Shown here: positions 7,315 to 16,748 of the stretch, one piece after another
How positions within the stretch are numbered: the stretch's first letter is position 1
Layout of the letters: each line of letters begins with the position of its first letter
DNA from: Pedobacter sp014947265
GTDB lineage: Bacteria > Bacteroidota > Bacteroidia > Sphingobacteriales > Sphingobacteriaceae
NCBI RefSeq assembly: GCF_014947265.1
Contig: NZ_JADCNK010000027.1
Coordinates: forward strand, 1-64,000
DNA: 64,000 nt
Direction of reading: 5' to 3'
Translations under genes and position numbers: made by a program
The notes under the pieces: model-generated
What the model saw: the letters and a program-made list of their open reading frames with translations, nothing else
Database searches by the model: none
What the model was told of the DNA's origin: nothing

Positions 7315-9240
7315 ATGCAAGTAAAAGCTGGCCCCTTATTATCTAAAATTAACTATCCTGCTGATTTAAAGCAATATAGTGAAGCTGACTTAGTACAAAT
7401 AAGCCAGGAATTACGACAATATATTATTGATGTAGTTAGTGTTAATGGTGGCCATTTTGGCGCCAGCTTAGGTGTGGTAGAATTAACCGTAGCCTTACAC
7501 TATGCCTTAAATACCCCTTACGATAAGTTAGTTTGGGATGTGGGCCATCAGGCATATGGGCATAAGATTTTAACTGGCCGCCGGGATTTATTCCATACCA
7601 ACCGTGTATATGGTGGCATTAGCGGTTTTCCAAAAATTTCCGAAAGTGAGTACGATACCTTTGGTGTTGGCCACTCTTCTACTTCCATTTCCGCAGCTTT
7701 AGGGATGGCGGTGGCTTCACAATTAAAAGGCGAAACCAACAGGCAGCACGTGGCCGTTATTGGTGATGGCGCCATGACAGCTGGTTTAGCTTTTGAAGGA
7801 TTAAACCATGCAGGGATCGAAAACAGTAATGTACTGGTGATCCTGAATGACAACTGTATGTCTATCGATCCGAATGTTGGCGCGCTTAAAGAATATTTAA
7901 CCAGCATCACCATTTCAAAATCTTATAATCGTTTTCGTGATGACATTTCTCATGTACTAACAGGACTTTCTAAGCTTGGCCCCAATGCACATAAGTATGT
8001 AAAAAAGATTGAAAAAAGCATCAAAGGAACCTTACTTAAACAAAGTAATTTATTTGAGGCTTTGAACTTCAGGTATTTTGGTCCTGTTGACGGGCACGAT
8101 GTGACACGTTTGGCGCAAACCATAAAAGATTTGTCTGCTATTCCGGGTCCTAAACTTTTGCATTGTATTACAGTAAAAGGAAAAGGCTTTGCTTTGGCAG
8201 AAAAAGATCAAACCAAATGGCATGCCCCGGGTTTGTTTGATAAAATTACAGGCGAAATCAAAAAAAGCACTCCAGATAAGCCACAACCACCAAAATATCA
8301 GGATGTTTTCGGACATACCATGGTAGAACTGGCTGAGGCTAACGATAAAATTGTAGGCATTACACCAGCAATGCCATCGGGCTCGTCATTAAACATTATG
8401 ATGAAAGCCATGCCTAAACGCGCGTTCGATGTAGGTATTGCGGAACAACATGCGGTAACTTTCTCCGCTGGCCTGGCCACGCAGGGATTGGTTCCTTTCT
8501 GTAATATCTATTCAAGTTTCATGCAAAGGGCATACGATCAGGTAATCCACGATGTAGCCATCCAGAAACTGAACGTAGTTTTCTGTCTGGACAGGGCTGG
8601 CCTGGCTGGTGCCGATGGCGCAACACACCATGGCGCTTACGATATCGCCTATATGCGCTGTATCCCAAATCTAATCATTTCTTCCCCTATGAATGAGGAA
8701 GAGCTTCGTAACCTGATGTTTACGGCTCAACAAGAAAATGGGCCTTTTGTAATCCGTTACCCACGCGGAAATGGGGTAATGCCCGATTGGAAGAGACCTT
8801 TTAAAGCGTTAAAAATTGGGGAAGGGCGTAAAATTTGCGATGGTGAAGATGTAGCCATATTAACGATTGGCCACGTAGGTAATTTTGCTGTTGAAGCATG
8901 TACAGAATTAAATAGCGAGGGTTTTCATCCGGCACATTATGATTTACGTTTTGTAAAACCATTAGATGAAGCTTTATTAAATGAGGTGTTTTCCAAATAC
9001 AAAAATGTGATCACTGTTGAAGATGGTTCATTACCAGGAGGGGCAGGTGCTGCAGTATTGGAATTTATGGCCGACAATAACTATAATGCCCAGGTAGTAA
9101 GACTTGGAATCCCTGATAAGTTTATCGACCACGGAGAGCAACCGGAGCTTTGGGCAGAATGTGGCTACGATAAAAATGCAATTATTGAAGCGGTAAGAAA
9201 AGTTGGTATAAAAAGAACAACAGATAGTATGGCAGGGTAG
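7315..9240 (+). CDS. dxs: 1-deoxy-D-xylulose-5-phosphate synthase
   Basis: Dxs joins pyruvate and glyceraldehyde-3-phosphate in the first step of the MEP pathway to isoprenoids. These include undecaprenyl phosphate, the lipid carrier used by the polysaccharide systems in this window. The 641-residue protein has the TPP-binding GDGAMTAG motif near residue 153 with the following NDNCMSIDPNVGA. The central pyrimidine-binding domain contains DVGIAEQHAVTFSAG, and a C-terminal transketolase domain follows. The ATG at 7315 is chosen over a TTG at 7285. It is divergent from scpA and appears to be a single-gene unit. Confidence 0.98.
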   Translation: MQVKAGPLLSKINYPADLKQYSEADLVQISQELRQYIIDVVSVNGGHFGASLGVVELTVALHYALNTPYDKLVWDVGHQAYGHKILTGRRDLFHTNRVYGGISGFPKISESEYDTFGVGHSSTSISAALGMAVASQLKGETNRQHVAVIGDGAMTAGLAFEGLNHAGIENSNVLVILNDNCMSIDPNVGALKEYLTSITISKSYNRFRDDISHVLTGLSKLGPNAHKYVKKIEKSIKGTLLKQSNLFEALNFRYFGPVDGHDVTRLAQTIKDLSAIPGPKLLHCITVKGKGFALAEKDQTKWHAPGLFDKITGEIKKSTPDKPQPPKYQDVFGHTMVELAEANDKIVGITPAMPSGSSLNIMMKAMPKRAFDVGIAEQHAVTFSAGLATQGLVPFCNIYSSFMQRAYDQVIHDVAIQKLNVVFCLDRAGLAGADGATHHGAYDIAYMRCIPNLIISSPMNEEELRNLMFTAQQENGPFVIRYPRGNGVMPDWKRPFKALKIGEGRKICDGEDVAILTIGHVGNFAVEACTELNSEGFHPAHYDLRFVKPLDEALLNEVFSKYKNVITVEDGSLPGGAGAAVLEFMADNNYNAQVVRLGIPDKFIDHGEQPELWAECGYDKNAIIEAVRKVGIKRTTDSMAG

Positions 9241-9262
9241 GAGTTCCCCATTATATTTTTAT

Positions 9263-9361
9263 CATTCTGAGGATTAATTTATTGTATAAAAACCGGTATA
9301 AATTATAGAAGAATTTAAAGGAAATGAATCTCTTCAGCTAATTGCCATTGCGAAGAATCTC
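9263..9361. repeat. Remnants of CATTCTGAGGA / CATTGCGAAGAATCTC intergenic repeats
   Basis: CATTCTGAGGA (9263-9273) and CATTGCGAAGAATCTC (9346-9361) resemble fragments of short repeats I know from Bacteroidota intergenic DNA. They lie between dxs and the Wzi/RemB gene, which converge. Neither forms a convincing terminator. The identification is from memory only. Confidence 0.25.
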
Positions 9362-9466
9362 AATGATACAAATAAAGATTCCTTCCTATCATCAGCATGA
9401 AATGTAAATTAACATGATAGCCCCGGTTAGTGAGATAACTGAAGCTTTAAATTTTATAAGGCTTTG

Positions 9467-11062
9467 CTAAAAATCGGTATATAAATTCCGGAATGAACTG
9501 CGTAAACCGAAAGTAATTAAACCTGTATTATTTTTACCCAAGCTATTACTCTCACGCCTTAGTATACCTCCCAATTCTAAACGTAAATTATATTTCGGAT
9601 TTACAACGTAAGCTACTCTTCCCTCTGCATAAAAAAGACTCGTATTTATACCCTGCGTGGTGTAATTTCCCTCCTGCTTGATTGATGCAAGATAAGGCTC
9701 AAAAATATTTTTACCGTAATTTTGTCCTGCTTCATCTAATCCATACCTGGCATACATCAACTCTCCTGTAAAATCAAAACGCTTATAGGAATAATTTAAT
9801 AAACCAACAGCTTCTCTAAAGTTAGCACCTAAAGGATGTGCCAATGGCTCATTATAATTGGCATAATTACCAATTCTTGTTCTGGACGAATAAGTATAAG
9901 GCTTAGCTGTATTATACTCAAGCAGATAATTTAAGCCGGCAACTTTAAAAATGTCTGCTCCACGAACCCCCAGTTGCCAGCCATACTTATTTCTTACACT
10001 GCCTTTTGAAGAGAAAAATTCTTTAGCCTGAAATTCATCAAGAGAGAACTGACCATAAGCCACAACTTCTTTTGCAAATTTATATTTGGAAGTAAACCCT
10101 AATAAAGCATTATCTGGCGAACCACTTGAAGCTTCAACTGGCCTTAAGAAAATAATAGGATTAGCATATCCCCAGTCGAAACCTCTTTTATTTCCAGCAT
10201 CGTCTGTTTGTACCCAAACAATAGAATCAAAAAAACCAATAGATAGCTTATTATTAACATTCCAGTCTAAGTAATGAAAAATTCCGCCTTTTTTTCGGTT
10301 ACCGGCATCATAAGATAATTTCTGCGCACCAGGATCCTGCATGGCAGCCCACATTACCATATATTGTACATTTCCTAAATTACCCGTTAATTTTAAGAAG
10401 GGATACGGAGAAGAAAAATCGGATAATAACATAGAACGATAACCATCACCAATAAATGTTTTATCGTAACCAGCTGTAATATTTAAATATTTTATTGGGG
10501 TATAGGATAAAGTAGCCGTTACATACGACCAATCTTTGGTTATTTTTCCGGAACTCCGATCATAAGATTGGCCGGGTACTACATTTGTAGTGTTTACATA
10601 GTTATCATAATAAGATGCAAAACGCCCTTGGTTTTCGTAACCACTAGTATAAAAAGAAAATTTCTTGCCTACAGTACCACCAATCTGATAACCGCGCGTG
10701 TTTAGAAAAGTATTTTTTTTACCAGAAGCATCCCTTCCTATCTGAAAATCGGGCAGAAAATCGGCATAAACAGTAAAATCTTCCATCTGCATATCAAACA
10801 AATGTTCGCTAAACAATTTACGTAATACCCAAGATTTGCGAACTGAATCTACCCCAACATTTAACAATAGTTTACTTTTATACTGCAGTAAACTATCATC
10901 TACAAAAAAAGGTTTCATTGAACTGTGTAACCTCGTATCGGGATTATAAATTTCTGAACTTAATTTTTGATAAAACTGAAATGAATATGGCTGGTAAACC
11001 GATTGGGCCTTTAATCCAAAAGTGGCAATAGTTAAGCTTAATAGGAGTAGAACTTTCTTCAT
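9467..11062 (-). CDS. Wzi/RemB-like outer-membrane protein, paralogue 1
   Basis: The 531-residue protein has a Sec signal peptide (MKKVLLLLSLTIATFGLKA, then Gln20) and a mature part of alternating aromatic strands typical of an outer-membrane beta-barrel, ending in FRNLYTDF with the expected C-terminal Phe. It resembles the Wzi capsule-assembly family, which in Bacteroidota includes the gliding-associated RemB. Wzi-type proteins bind the exported polymer at the surface. The conserved stretch FIGDGYRSMLLSD is shared with the paralogue at 40665. The ATG at 11062 begins the signal peptide; an upstream extension lacks support. It is the last gene of the leftward block. Confidence 0.75.
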   Translation of the reverse strand: MKKVLLLLSLTIATFGLKAQSVYQPYSFQFYQKLSSEIYNPDTRLHSSMKPFFVDDSLLQYKSKLLLNVGVDSVRKSWVLRKLFSEHLFDMQMEDFTVYADFLPDFQIGRDASGKKNTFLNTRGYQIGGTVGKKFSFYTSGYENQGRFASYYDNYVNTTNVVPGQSYDRSSGKITKDWSYVTATLSYTPIKYLNITAGYDKTFIGDGYRSMLLSDFSSPYPFLKLTGNLGNVQYMVMWAAMQDPGAQKLSYDAGNRKKGGIFHYLDWNVNNKLSIGFFDSIVWVQTDDAGNKRGFDWGYANPIIFLRPVEASSGSPDNALLGFTSKYKFAKEVVAYGQFSLDEFQAKEFFSSKGSVRNKYGWQLGVRGADIFKVAGLNYLLEYNTAKPYTYSSRTRIGNYANYNEPLAHPLGANFREAVGLLNYSYKRFDFTGELMYARYGLDEAGQNYGKNIFEPYLASIKQEGNYTTQGINTSLFYAEGRVAYVVNPKYNLRLELGGILRRESNSLGKNNTGLITFGLRSSFRNLYTDF

Positions 11063-11309
11063 ACAGGGATAATTATATCCACAAAGAAACATAAATTATA
11101 TCAATTGATGAATATAAGTAACCCAAATCCATTAGGAATGTATTTATGTTAACTCAAAGGAATAGCGTAAATAGCTTAATGTAGTAAAGCATGCTTATAC
11201 ACAAGAGAACAGCCAGCGAAACAACAATTTCCTAAATTAATTTAATAACTTGAGTTCGATTAATAAAGTGGCTTTTAGAGCTATTCTTTAGGTATTTTAG
11301 TATTAGTGT

Positions 11310-11391
11310 CGTCACCCTGATCCGATAACTATCGGATTCATTTCAGGGTCTTAATAGCAGAAAAAGATGCTGAAATAAATTCAGCATGACG
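11310..11391. repeat. 82-bp composite palindromic element (MITE/REP-like)
   Basis: The element is bounded by CGTCA (11310-11314) and TGACG (11387-11391). Inside are a nested hairpin, ACCCTGA/TCAGGGT (11314-11320, 11343-11349) enclosing TCCGAT/ATCGGA (11321-11326, 11331-11336), and a second hairpin, ATGCTGAA/TTCAGCAT (11367-11374, 11380-11387). It encodes nothing and lies between remB-like gene 1 and the WcaJ-like gene. It may terminate the latter's transcript. The rest of the 11063-11452 gap holds nothing recognisable. Confidence 0.65.
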
Positions 11392-11452
11392 ATCGCGTGA
11401 GGTAAAGCGACTGTAAACACTCACTATGATTCAAATATTAATCGAACTCTGG

Positions 11453-12844
11453 TTAATAGGCATTTTCTTCGCCCTTAGCCATATTAATTACGGTCATAAA
11501 GATGATTTTTACATCCAGCATTGCACTCCAATGTTCCAGGTACCAGATATCGTGTTCTACACGTTTTACCATTTTGTAATCTTCTTTTGTTTCGCCTCTG
11601 TAACCGTTTACCTGTGCCCAACCCGTGATGCCTGGTTTTAAAAAATGGCGCACCATAAACTGATCTACAATGCCTTTATATTGTTCGGTATGACTTAGCA
11701 TGTGTGGCCTGGGGCCAACAACACTCATGTGCCCCATAAAAACATTAAAGAACTGAGGTAACTCATCTAAACTCGATTTGCGTAAAAACTTACCAATAGC
11801 GGTAATACGATCATCATTTTTACTCGCCTGCTTTTTATTGCTAAAGTCATTCATCTGCATGCTTCTAAATTTAAAGCACCAAAAAGGTTCATCATCCCGG
11901 CCGCTTCTTAACTGTTTAAATAACACAGGGCCTTTACTCTGGATTTTAATGAGGATGGCAATAATGGGATATAACCAGCTCAATACAAAAAGGATAACCA
12001 AACCACTAAATATCACATCAATTAAACGTTTTTTAAAACGATTATGGATTTTTTCAAGAGGCTCTGATCTTAATGAAATCACAGGAAATTCATTACCTAA
12101 ATAACTAACCGTATATGGAGATAATAATGCACCACTTATATCAGGAATAAATTTTAAACGAACACATTGCCTTTCTGCTTCCTCTGTCAGCAAAGCCATA
12201 TCAGCCATGCGCTCTGGCGCAATGGTTACATAAATATCTTTAATCCCTTTATCTACTGCCATTTTGAACTGTCGGCCTACCATTTCAGAGATTTGCCCAT
12301 CGCGGGTTAGATAATCTTCAGGCACATCGTTAATAAATCCGTGGAACTCTATATAACGCTGCTTTTCAAAATAAGTAGCCAATTGCAATCCTGTAGCATT
12401 ATTGCCCATAATTGCAACAGATTTAACGCCACGTAAATGATTAAATAATAAAAATTGAAAAGAAGTACCAATAAAACGATTCACCAAAAACAAAATGGCT
12501 AGTATGCCATAAAAAATCACTAAGAACGATCTTGAAAAATCATTTTGCTTCGAAAAGAAAAGGTAAATAGAAAATAATACGGCATGCAACACCACACTTT
12601 TCCAGGTTCCGCGGTAAATGCGTTCAACCCGCCTTGACCCATAATCTGAATACAAACTGAAAGCAGTAGTACTCACAATCCAAATCAGGTTACACACAAC
12701 AACATAATGCCACTGCAATTCAGAACTTACCATTTTACCCATATAAGAAGTAAATTGATAAGCAAAAAAATACACAATGTTGACCATGATCAGGTCTGTT
12801 AAAGGCAGGATGTATCTTAAAATGTATAAATAACGTGTTTGCAT
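11453..12844 (-). CDS. WcaJ-like undecaprenyl-phosphate sugar-1-phosphate transferase
   Basis: This inner-membrane enzyme would start a repeat unit by moving a sugar-1-phosphate, probably glucose, from its UDP form to undecaprenyl phosphate. The 463 residues show four N-terminal membrane segments, a soluble CoA-binding-like domain (about 140-250), and the C-terminal PHPT core from about 270. The core has the motifs FKFRSM, KFLRKSSLDELPQFFNVF, VGPRPH and KPGITGWAQVNGYRG. The length matches full-length WcaJ. It is the only PHPT-type initiator in the window and belongs to system A. Glucose specificity is inferred from family habit. It lies downstream of the main system A terminator, so it needs its own promoter. 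Confidence 0.9.
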   Translation of the reverse strand: MQTRYLYILRYILPLTDLIMVNIVYFFAYQFTSYMGKMVSSELQWHYVVVCNLIWIVSTTAFSLYSDYGSRRVERIYRGTWKSVVLHAVLFSIYLFFSKQNDFSRSFLVIFYGILAILFLVNRFIGTSFQFLLFNHLRGVKSVAIMGNNATGLQLATYFEKQRYIEFHGFINDVPEDYLTRDGQISEMVGRQFKMAVDKGIKDIYVTIAPERMADMALLTEEAERQCVRLKFIPDISGALLSPYTVSYLGNEFPVISLRSEPLEKIHNRFKKRLIDVIFSGLVILFVLSWLYPIIAILIKIQSKGPVLFKQLRSGRDDEPFWCFKFRSMQMNDFSNKKQASKNDDRITAIGKFLRKSSLDELPQFFNVFMGHMSVVGPRPHMLSHTEQYKGIVDQFMVRHFLKPGITGWAQVNGYRGETKEDYKMVKRVEHDIWYLEHWSAMLDVKIIFMTVINMAKGEENAY

Positions 12845-13109
12845 AGACCCTTGGGATGATTCCTTAACAAATTATTAAACAAAAATAATACATAAAATTG
12901 ATATTTATTTATATATAAATTAATTCACTTTTATTAAGATTTGCTAATATAAGATCAGCCAATATTATTCCACTAAAAGAGTATTGATAGGAACAATTTT
13001 AGTCGATATAAGTATATAAGGAGTAGATTCAATTAATCAACGCTACGCTAAATAAGTATCTTAAATTTTCCAATCGGAAAAGCTGATAATCCCTTGTTAC
13101 CAATGGGGA
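12845..13109. other. AT-rich intergenic region before the WcaJ-like gene
   Basis: Very AT-rich DNA without a reading frame. A TATTTTTG box on the minus strand (12880-12887) fits TANNTTTG and lies about 36 bases before the WcaJ-like ATG, so it could be that gene's -7 element. No TTTG was found 19 bases further upstream. Confidence 0.3.
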
Positions 13110-13156
13110 GTTAAAAAAATAAAAGCCCTTAAACTATTAAATGATTTAAGGGCTCC
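13110..13156 (-). terminator. Terminator at the 3' end of the system A operon
   Basis: AGCCCTTAAA (13124-13133) and TTTAAGGGCT (13145-13154) form a perfect 10-bp stem with an 11-base loop. On the minus strand it is followed by a long T-rich run. It begins about 20 bases after the stop of the UDP-glucuronate decarboxylase gene. Confidence 0.85.
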
Positions 13157-13176
13157 AAAAAATTTATGAGATTTTC

Positions 13177-14160
13177 TTAACGATTATATGTAGTAAAATC
13201 TTTATGTTCTATTTTATCCAATGCTGTTTTTGGTAACGATTTAAAGTATTCATAGGTAATTTTTAATCCTTCAGCACGACCAATTTTAGGTGTCCAACCT
13301 AAAATTTCAGTTGCTTTGGTGATATCTGGTCTGCGCTGCTTTGGATCATCCTGTGGCAGCTCCCTATACACAATTTTTTGGTTGGTACCAGTAAGTTTAA
13401 TAATCTCTTCGCAAAACTGTTTGATGGTAATTTCATCAGGATTGCCAATGTTTACCGGCTGGGCATAGTCGCTCATTAATAAACGGTAAATGCCTTCAAC
13501 AAGATCATCTACATAACAAAAAGAGCGCGTTTGACTACCATCACCAAAAACAGTTAAATCTTCGCCTCTTAAAGCCTGACCAATAAATGCAGGTAAAACA
13601 CGCCCGTCATTGAGGCGCATTCTAGGTCCATACGTGTTGAAGATTCTGACAATTCTGGTTTCTACCCCATGAAAAGTATGATAAGCCATGGTTATGGCTT
13701 CCTGGAAACGTTTGGCTTCGTCGTAAACGCCACGAGGCCCCACAGGATTAACATTCCCCCAGTATTCTTCTGGCTGTGGGTTAACGTTTGGATCGCCATA
13801 AACTTCGGAAGTTGATGCGATCAACATCCTTGCATTTTTATTGCGTGCCAATCCTAATAGGTTGTGTGTTCCCAATGAACCAACTTTAAGGGTTTGAATA
13901 GGAATTTTAAGATAATCGATTGGACTTGCCGGTGATGCAAAGTGCAGGATATAATCTAGTTTGCCAGGAATATGGACAAACTTGGAAACATCGTGGTTAT
14001 AGAATTCAAAGTTTTCTAAAGCAAAAAGATGTTCAATATTCGATAAATCTCCAGTAATGAGGTTATCCATGCCGATCACATAATAGCCTTCTTTAACAAA
14101 TCGGTCGCACAAATGCGAACCTAAAAAACCGGCAGCGCCCGTAATCAAAATTTTCTTCAT
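13177..14160 (-). CDS. UDP-glucuronate decarboxylase (UDP-xylose synthase)
   Basis: This soluble NAD-dependent enzyme of the short-chain dehydrogenase family would convert UDP-glucuronate to UDP-xylose. The 327-residue protein starts MKKILITGAAGFLGSHLCDR with the Rossmann GxxGxxG. It carries the UXS-type catalytic sequence GPRGVYDEAKR (Tyr near residue 145) and DGRVLPAF, which distinguish it from dTDP-glucose dehydratases. The ATG at 14160 is used; a TTG five codons earlier is rejected. It follows the UDP-glucose dehydrogenase gene by 4 bases, which makes its substrate, so the pair should feed xylose or glucuronate to the polymer. A strong terminator follows. Confidence 0.88.
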   Translation of the reverse strand: MKKILITGAAGFLGSHLCDRFVKEGYYVIGMDNLITGDLSNIEHLFALENFEFYNHDVSKFVHIPGKLDYILHFASPASPIDYLKIPIQTLKVGSLGTHNLLGLARNKNARMLIASTSEVYGDPNVNPQPEEYWGNVNPVGPRGVYDEAKRFQEAITMAYHTFHGVETRIVRIFNTYGPRMRLNDGRVLPAFIGQALRGEDLTVFGDGSQTRSFCYVDDLVEGIYRLLMSDYAQPVNIGNPDEITIKQFCEEIIKLTGTNQKIVYRELPQDDPKQRRPDITKATEILGWTPKIGRAEGLKITYEYFKSLPKTALDKIEHKDFTTYNR

Positions 14161-14164
14161 CCTC

Positions 14165-15478
14165 TTAATTTTCAACTAATTTACGCCCAATACTGTTATA
14201 ATAATATCCCATATCGATCATTTTTTCCAAATCATATAAGTTTCTTCCGTCGAAAACAACTTTATTTTTTAATAAAGTATCAATTTTATCAAAATCAGGA
14301 TTCCGGAAAACAGACCATTCTGTTGCAATTAACAGGGCATCGGCATTGTTTAAAGCGCTATATTGATCAGCTGCAAATTCGACTTTGTCACCGATCATAT
14401 TTTTCACATTTTCCATTCCTTCCGGGTCAAAAACCGTTACCGTTGCACCTGCTTTTACCAGGGCATCAATAATATACAAAGCAGGAGCCTCACGTACATC
14501 GTCTGTTTCAGGTTTAAAAGCCAATCCCCAAAGCGCAAAGTGCTTGCCTTTAATATCGTTTTTATAATATTTTAAAACTTTATCAACCAAAATGGTTTTC
14601 TGTTTTTCATTGATTTCCATCACCGATTTTAAGATCTGGAAATCATAATTATTTTCATCTGCAGCTTTAACAAGTGCCTGCACATCTTTAGGAAAACATG
14701 AGCCCCCGTATCCAATCCCCGGAAATAAGAAACGTTTACCAATACGGTCGTCTGACCCTACTCCCTTTCTTACCGCATCAACATCTGCGCCTACCAGCTC
14801 GCAAAGATTAGCTACCTCATTCATAAAAGTAATTTTGGTTGCCAGAAAAGAGTTTGCAGCATATTTAGTCAGTTCTGATGAACGCTCATCCATAAATAAA
14901 ATGGGATTCCCCTGCCGAACGTAAGGGCCATACAGATCAGTTAATACTTTTTTTGCTTTTTCACTGCTCGTGCCAATTACTACACGATCAGGCTTCATGA
15001 AATCTTCCACAGCAACACCTTCTCTTAAGAATTCAGGATTGGAAACCACATCAACTTCAATATCGGTATTGGCGGTAAAAACAGCTTTCACTTTATCCGC
15101 AGTTCCTACCGGAACAGTTGATTTATTGATAATAATTTTATACTCGGTAACAAGTTTAGAGATATCTTTTGCTGCTCCTAAAATATAAGAAAGGTCTGCT
15201 GCACCATCGCCTCCCGGAGGCGTAGGTAAAGCCATAAAAATCACTTTCGCCTCTTTAATTGCCATAGCCAGATCCGTAGTAAAAATCAATCTGCCCTGGG
15301 CAATGTTGCGGTGAAACAATAGATCCAAGCCTGGTTCATAAATTGGAACCTCGCCATCCTGCATTTTTTTAACCTTGGCTTCATTAATGTCTACACATAT
15401 AACATCATTACCTGTTTCTGCCAAACATGTTCCGGTTACTAAACCAACATACCCTGTACCTATTACAGCTATTTTCAT
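14165..15478 (-). CDS. ugd: UDP-glucose 6-dehydrogenase
   Basis: The enzyme oxidises UDP-glucose to UDP-glucuronate with two NAD+. The 437-residue protein has the N-terminal nucleotide fold (MKIAVIGTGYVGLVTGTCLA), the catalytic cysteine in GIGYGGSCFPKD (about residue 260), and a C-terminal UDP-binding domain with WGLAFKPETDDVREAPA. It lies 4 bases upstream of the UDP-glucuronate decarboxylase gene and 41 bases downstream of a WcaI-like glycosyltransferase gene, in the same leftward operon. Glucuronate may itself be incorporated, making the polymer acidic. Confidence 0.97.
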   Translation of the reverse strand: MKIAVIGTGYVGLVTGTCLAETGNDVICVDINEAKVKKMQDGEVPIYEPGLDLLFHRNIAQGRLIFTTDLAMAIKEAKVIFMALPTPPGGDGAADLSYILGAAKDISKLVTEYKIIINKSTVPVGTADKVKAVFTANTDIEVDVVSNPEFLREGVAVEDFMKPDRVVIGTSSEKAKKVLTDLYGPYVRQGNPILFMDERSSELTKYAANSFLATKITFMNEVANLCELVGADVDAVRKGVGSDDRIGKRFLFPGIGYGGSCFPKDVQALVKAADENNYDFQILKSVMEINEKQKTILVDKVLKYYKNDIKGKHFALWGLAFKPETDDVREAPALYIIDALVKAGATVTVFDPEGMENVKNMIGDKVEFAADQYSALNNADALLIATEWSVFRNPDFDKIDTLLKNKVVFDGRNLYDLEKMIDMGYYYNSIGRKLVEN

Positions 15479-15519
15479 TATTTATAATATTTAAATTGAT
15501 TAACTTCTACAATACGCTT

Positions 15520-16731
15520 TTAAGAAAGATTATTGATGAGATCTTTTAATATGGCATCAATGGAAAGATTTTCCAACGCATAAATATGCGATTTTTTGCG
15601 CATTTCTGAATCATCCATCATCAAGCCCTCTTCTATTTTTTGATATAATTCATCTGCATTTTCGGGAGCAGCAATTAAGCCCATTTCATTTTCGGCAATA
15701 ACCTTGTATAAGGAAGTGTCCTTATTTGCAGTTACCAGTGCCAAACCACCCACAGCTAAAATAGTAGTGAGCTTAGATGGCATAACTAAATCACTTGCAT
15801 CTTTCTTCTGAAGAATTAAATGAATATCTGCCATATTTAAAAAATCATTAAATACATTATTTTCCTGAAGCGGCAAAAAATCTACATGATGGAGATTCAT
15901 TTGCCTTGCCAAATCCACCAGTTTAGGTTTATAGGCGCCTGTACCACAGATCAGGAATTTAACATTTGGCCTGTCAATAAACTTTTTAGCAACAGCTAAA
16001 ATCCCATCCAATCCTTGTTTTTCGCCAATGTTGCCCGAATATAGAATAATTTTATCAGCTGCTTCATAACCCCATCGTAATTTTAGCGCTGCCTTATTGG
16101 CAACCGGATAGTAATTTTTAAGGTCGACCCAGTTTGGAAATTCTATTATATGCCTTTCTGCTTTTTGCCTGATTTTCAATATCATTCCTTCAGAAATACT
16201 GCTTACATGATCCACTTTTTTAATAATAAATCTTTCGATTTTGATTAGTACAGAAAGCAAGATTTTTGATTTAATCAGGCCTAATTCTTTAGCCGCATCC
16301 ACTTGCAGGTCCTGTATGTGGTATAATATTTTTGAGCCTTTAAAAAAACGGTAAAATAAACTCACTAAACCTAAATGAAATGGTGGTGCAACCGTAATTA
16401 CCACATCGAATTTTGGAAGGAATAAAAGTTTAATAAAAACAAAAAAGGATGAGATCAAAAAACTTGCATCGTGCAGCATTCTTTTTAAACCTGTTGGCTT
16501 TGCTGGCACATATAAAGGGCACCGGTAAACTTTAACACCATCAATTATTTCACTATGCCATAATTTGCCTTTATATTTTGCATTAATCTGCCATTGTGGA
16601 TAATAGGGCACTGCAGTAACTACTGAAACATGGTGGCCCTGCCCCGCTAACCATTTCCCCATCTCACCGCTATACTTCCCTATACCGGTTAAATCAGGGC
16701 TGTAGTTAATGCCGTATATTAATATCCTCAT
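15520..16731 (-). CDS. WcaI-like glycosyltransferase (GT4)
   Basis: The 403-residue protein is a GT-B fold family 4 retaining glycosyltransferase. Its N-terminus (MRILIYGINYSPDLTGIGKY, then HHVSVVTAVPYYPQW) matches the colanic acid enzyme WcaI. A C-terminal nucleotide-sugar domain carries ILYSGNIGEKQGLD and the late MPSKLTTILAVGG region. It would add one sugar to the lipid-linked repeat unit on the cytoplasmic face. The donor is unknown. A GT2 gene precedes it by 17 bases, and ugd follows. Confidence 0.88.
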   Translation of the reverse strand: MRILIYGINYSPDLTGIGKYSGEMGKWLAGQGHHVSVVTAVPYYPQWQINAKYKGKLWHSEIIDGVKVYRCPLYVPAKPTGLKRMLHDASFLISSFFVFIKLLFLPKFDVVITVAPPFHLGLVSLFYRFFKGSKILYHIQDLQVDAAKELGLIKSKILLSVLIKIERFIIKKVDHVSSISEGMILKIRQKAERHIIEFPNWVDLKNYYPVANKAALKLRWGYEAADKIILYSGNIGEKQGLDGILAVAKKFIDRPNVKFLICGTGAYKPKLVDLARQMNLHHVDFLPLQENNVFNDFLNMADIHLILQKKDASDLVMPSKLTTILAVGGLALVTANKDTSLYKVIAENEMGLIAAPENADELYQKIEEGLMMDDSEMRKKSHIYALENLSIDAILKDLINNLS

Positions 16732-16748
16732 TTAAAAATCTATTAGAC

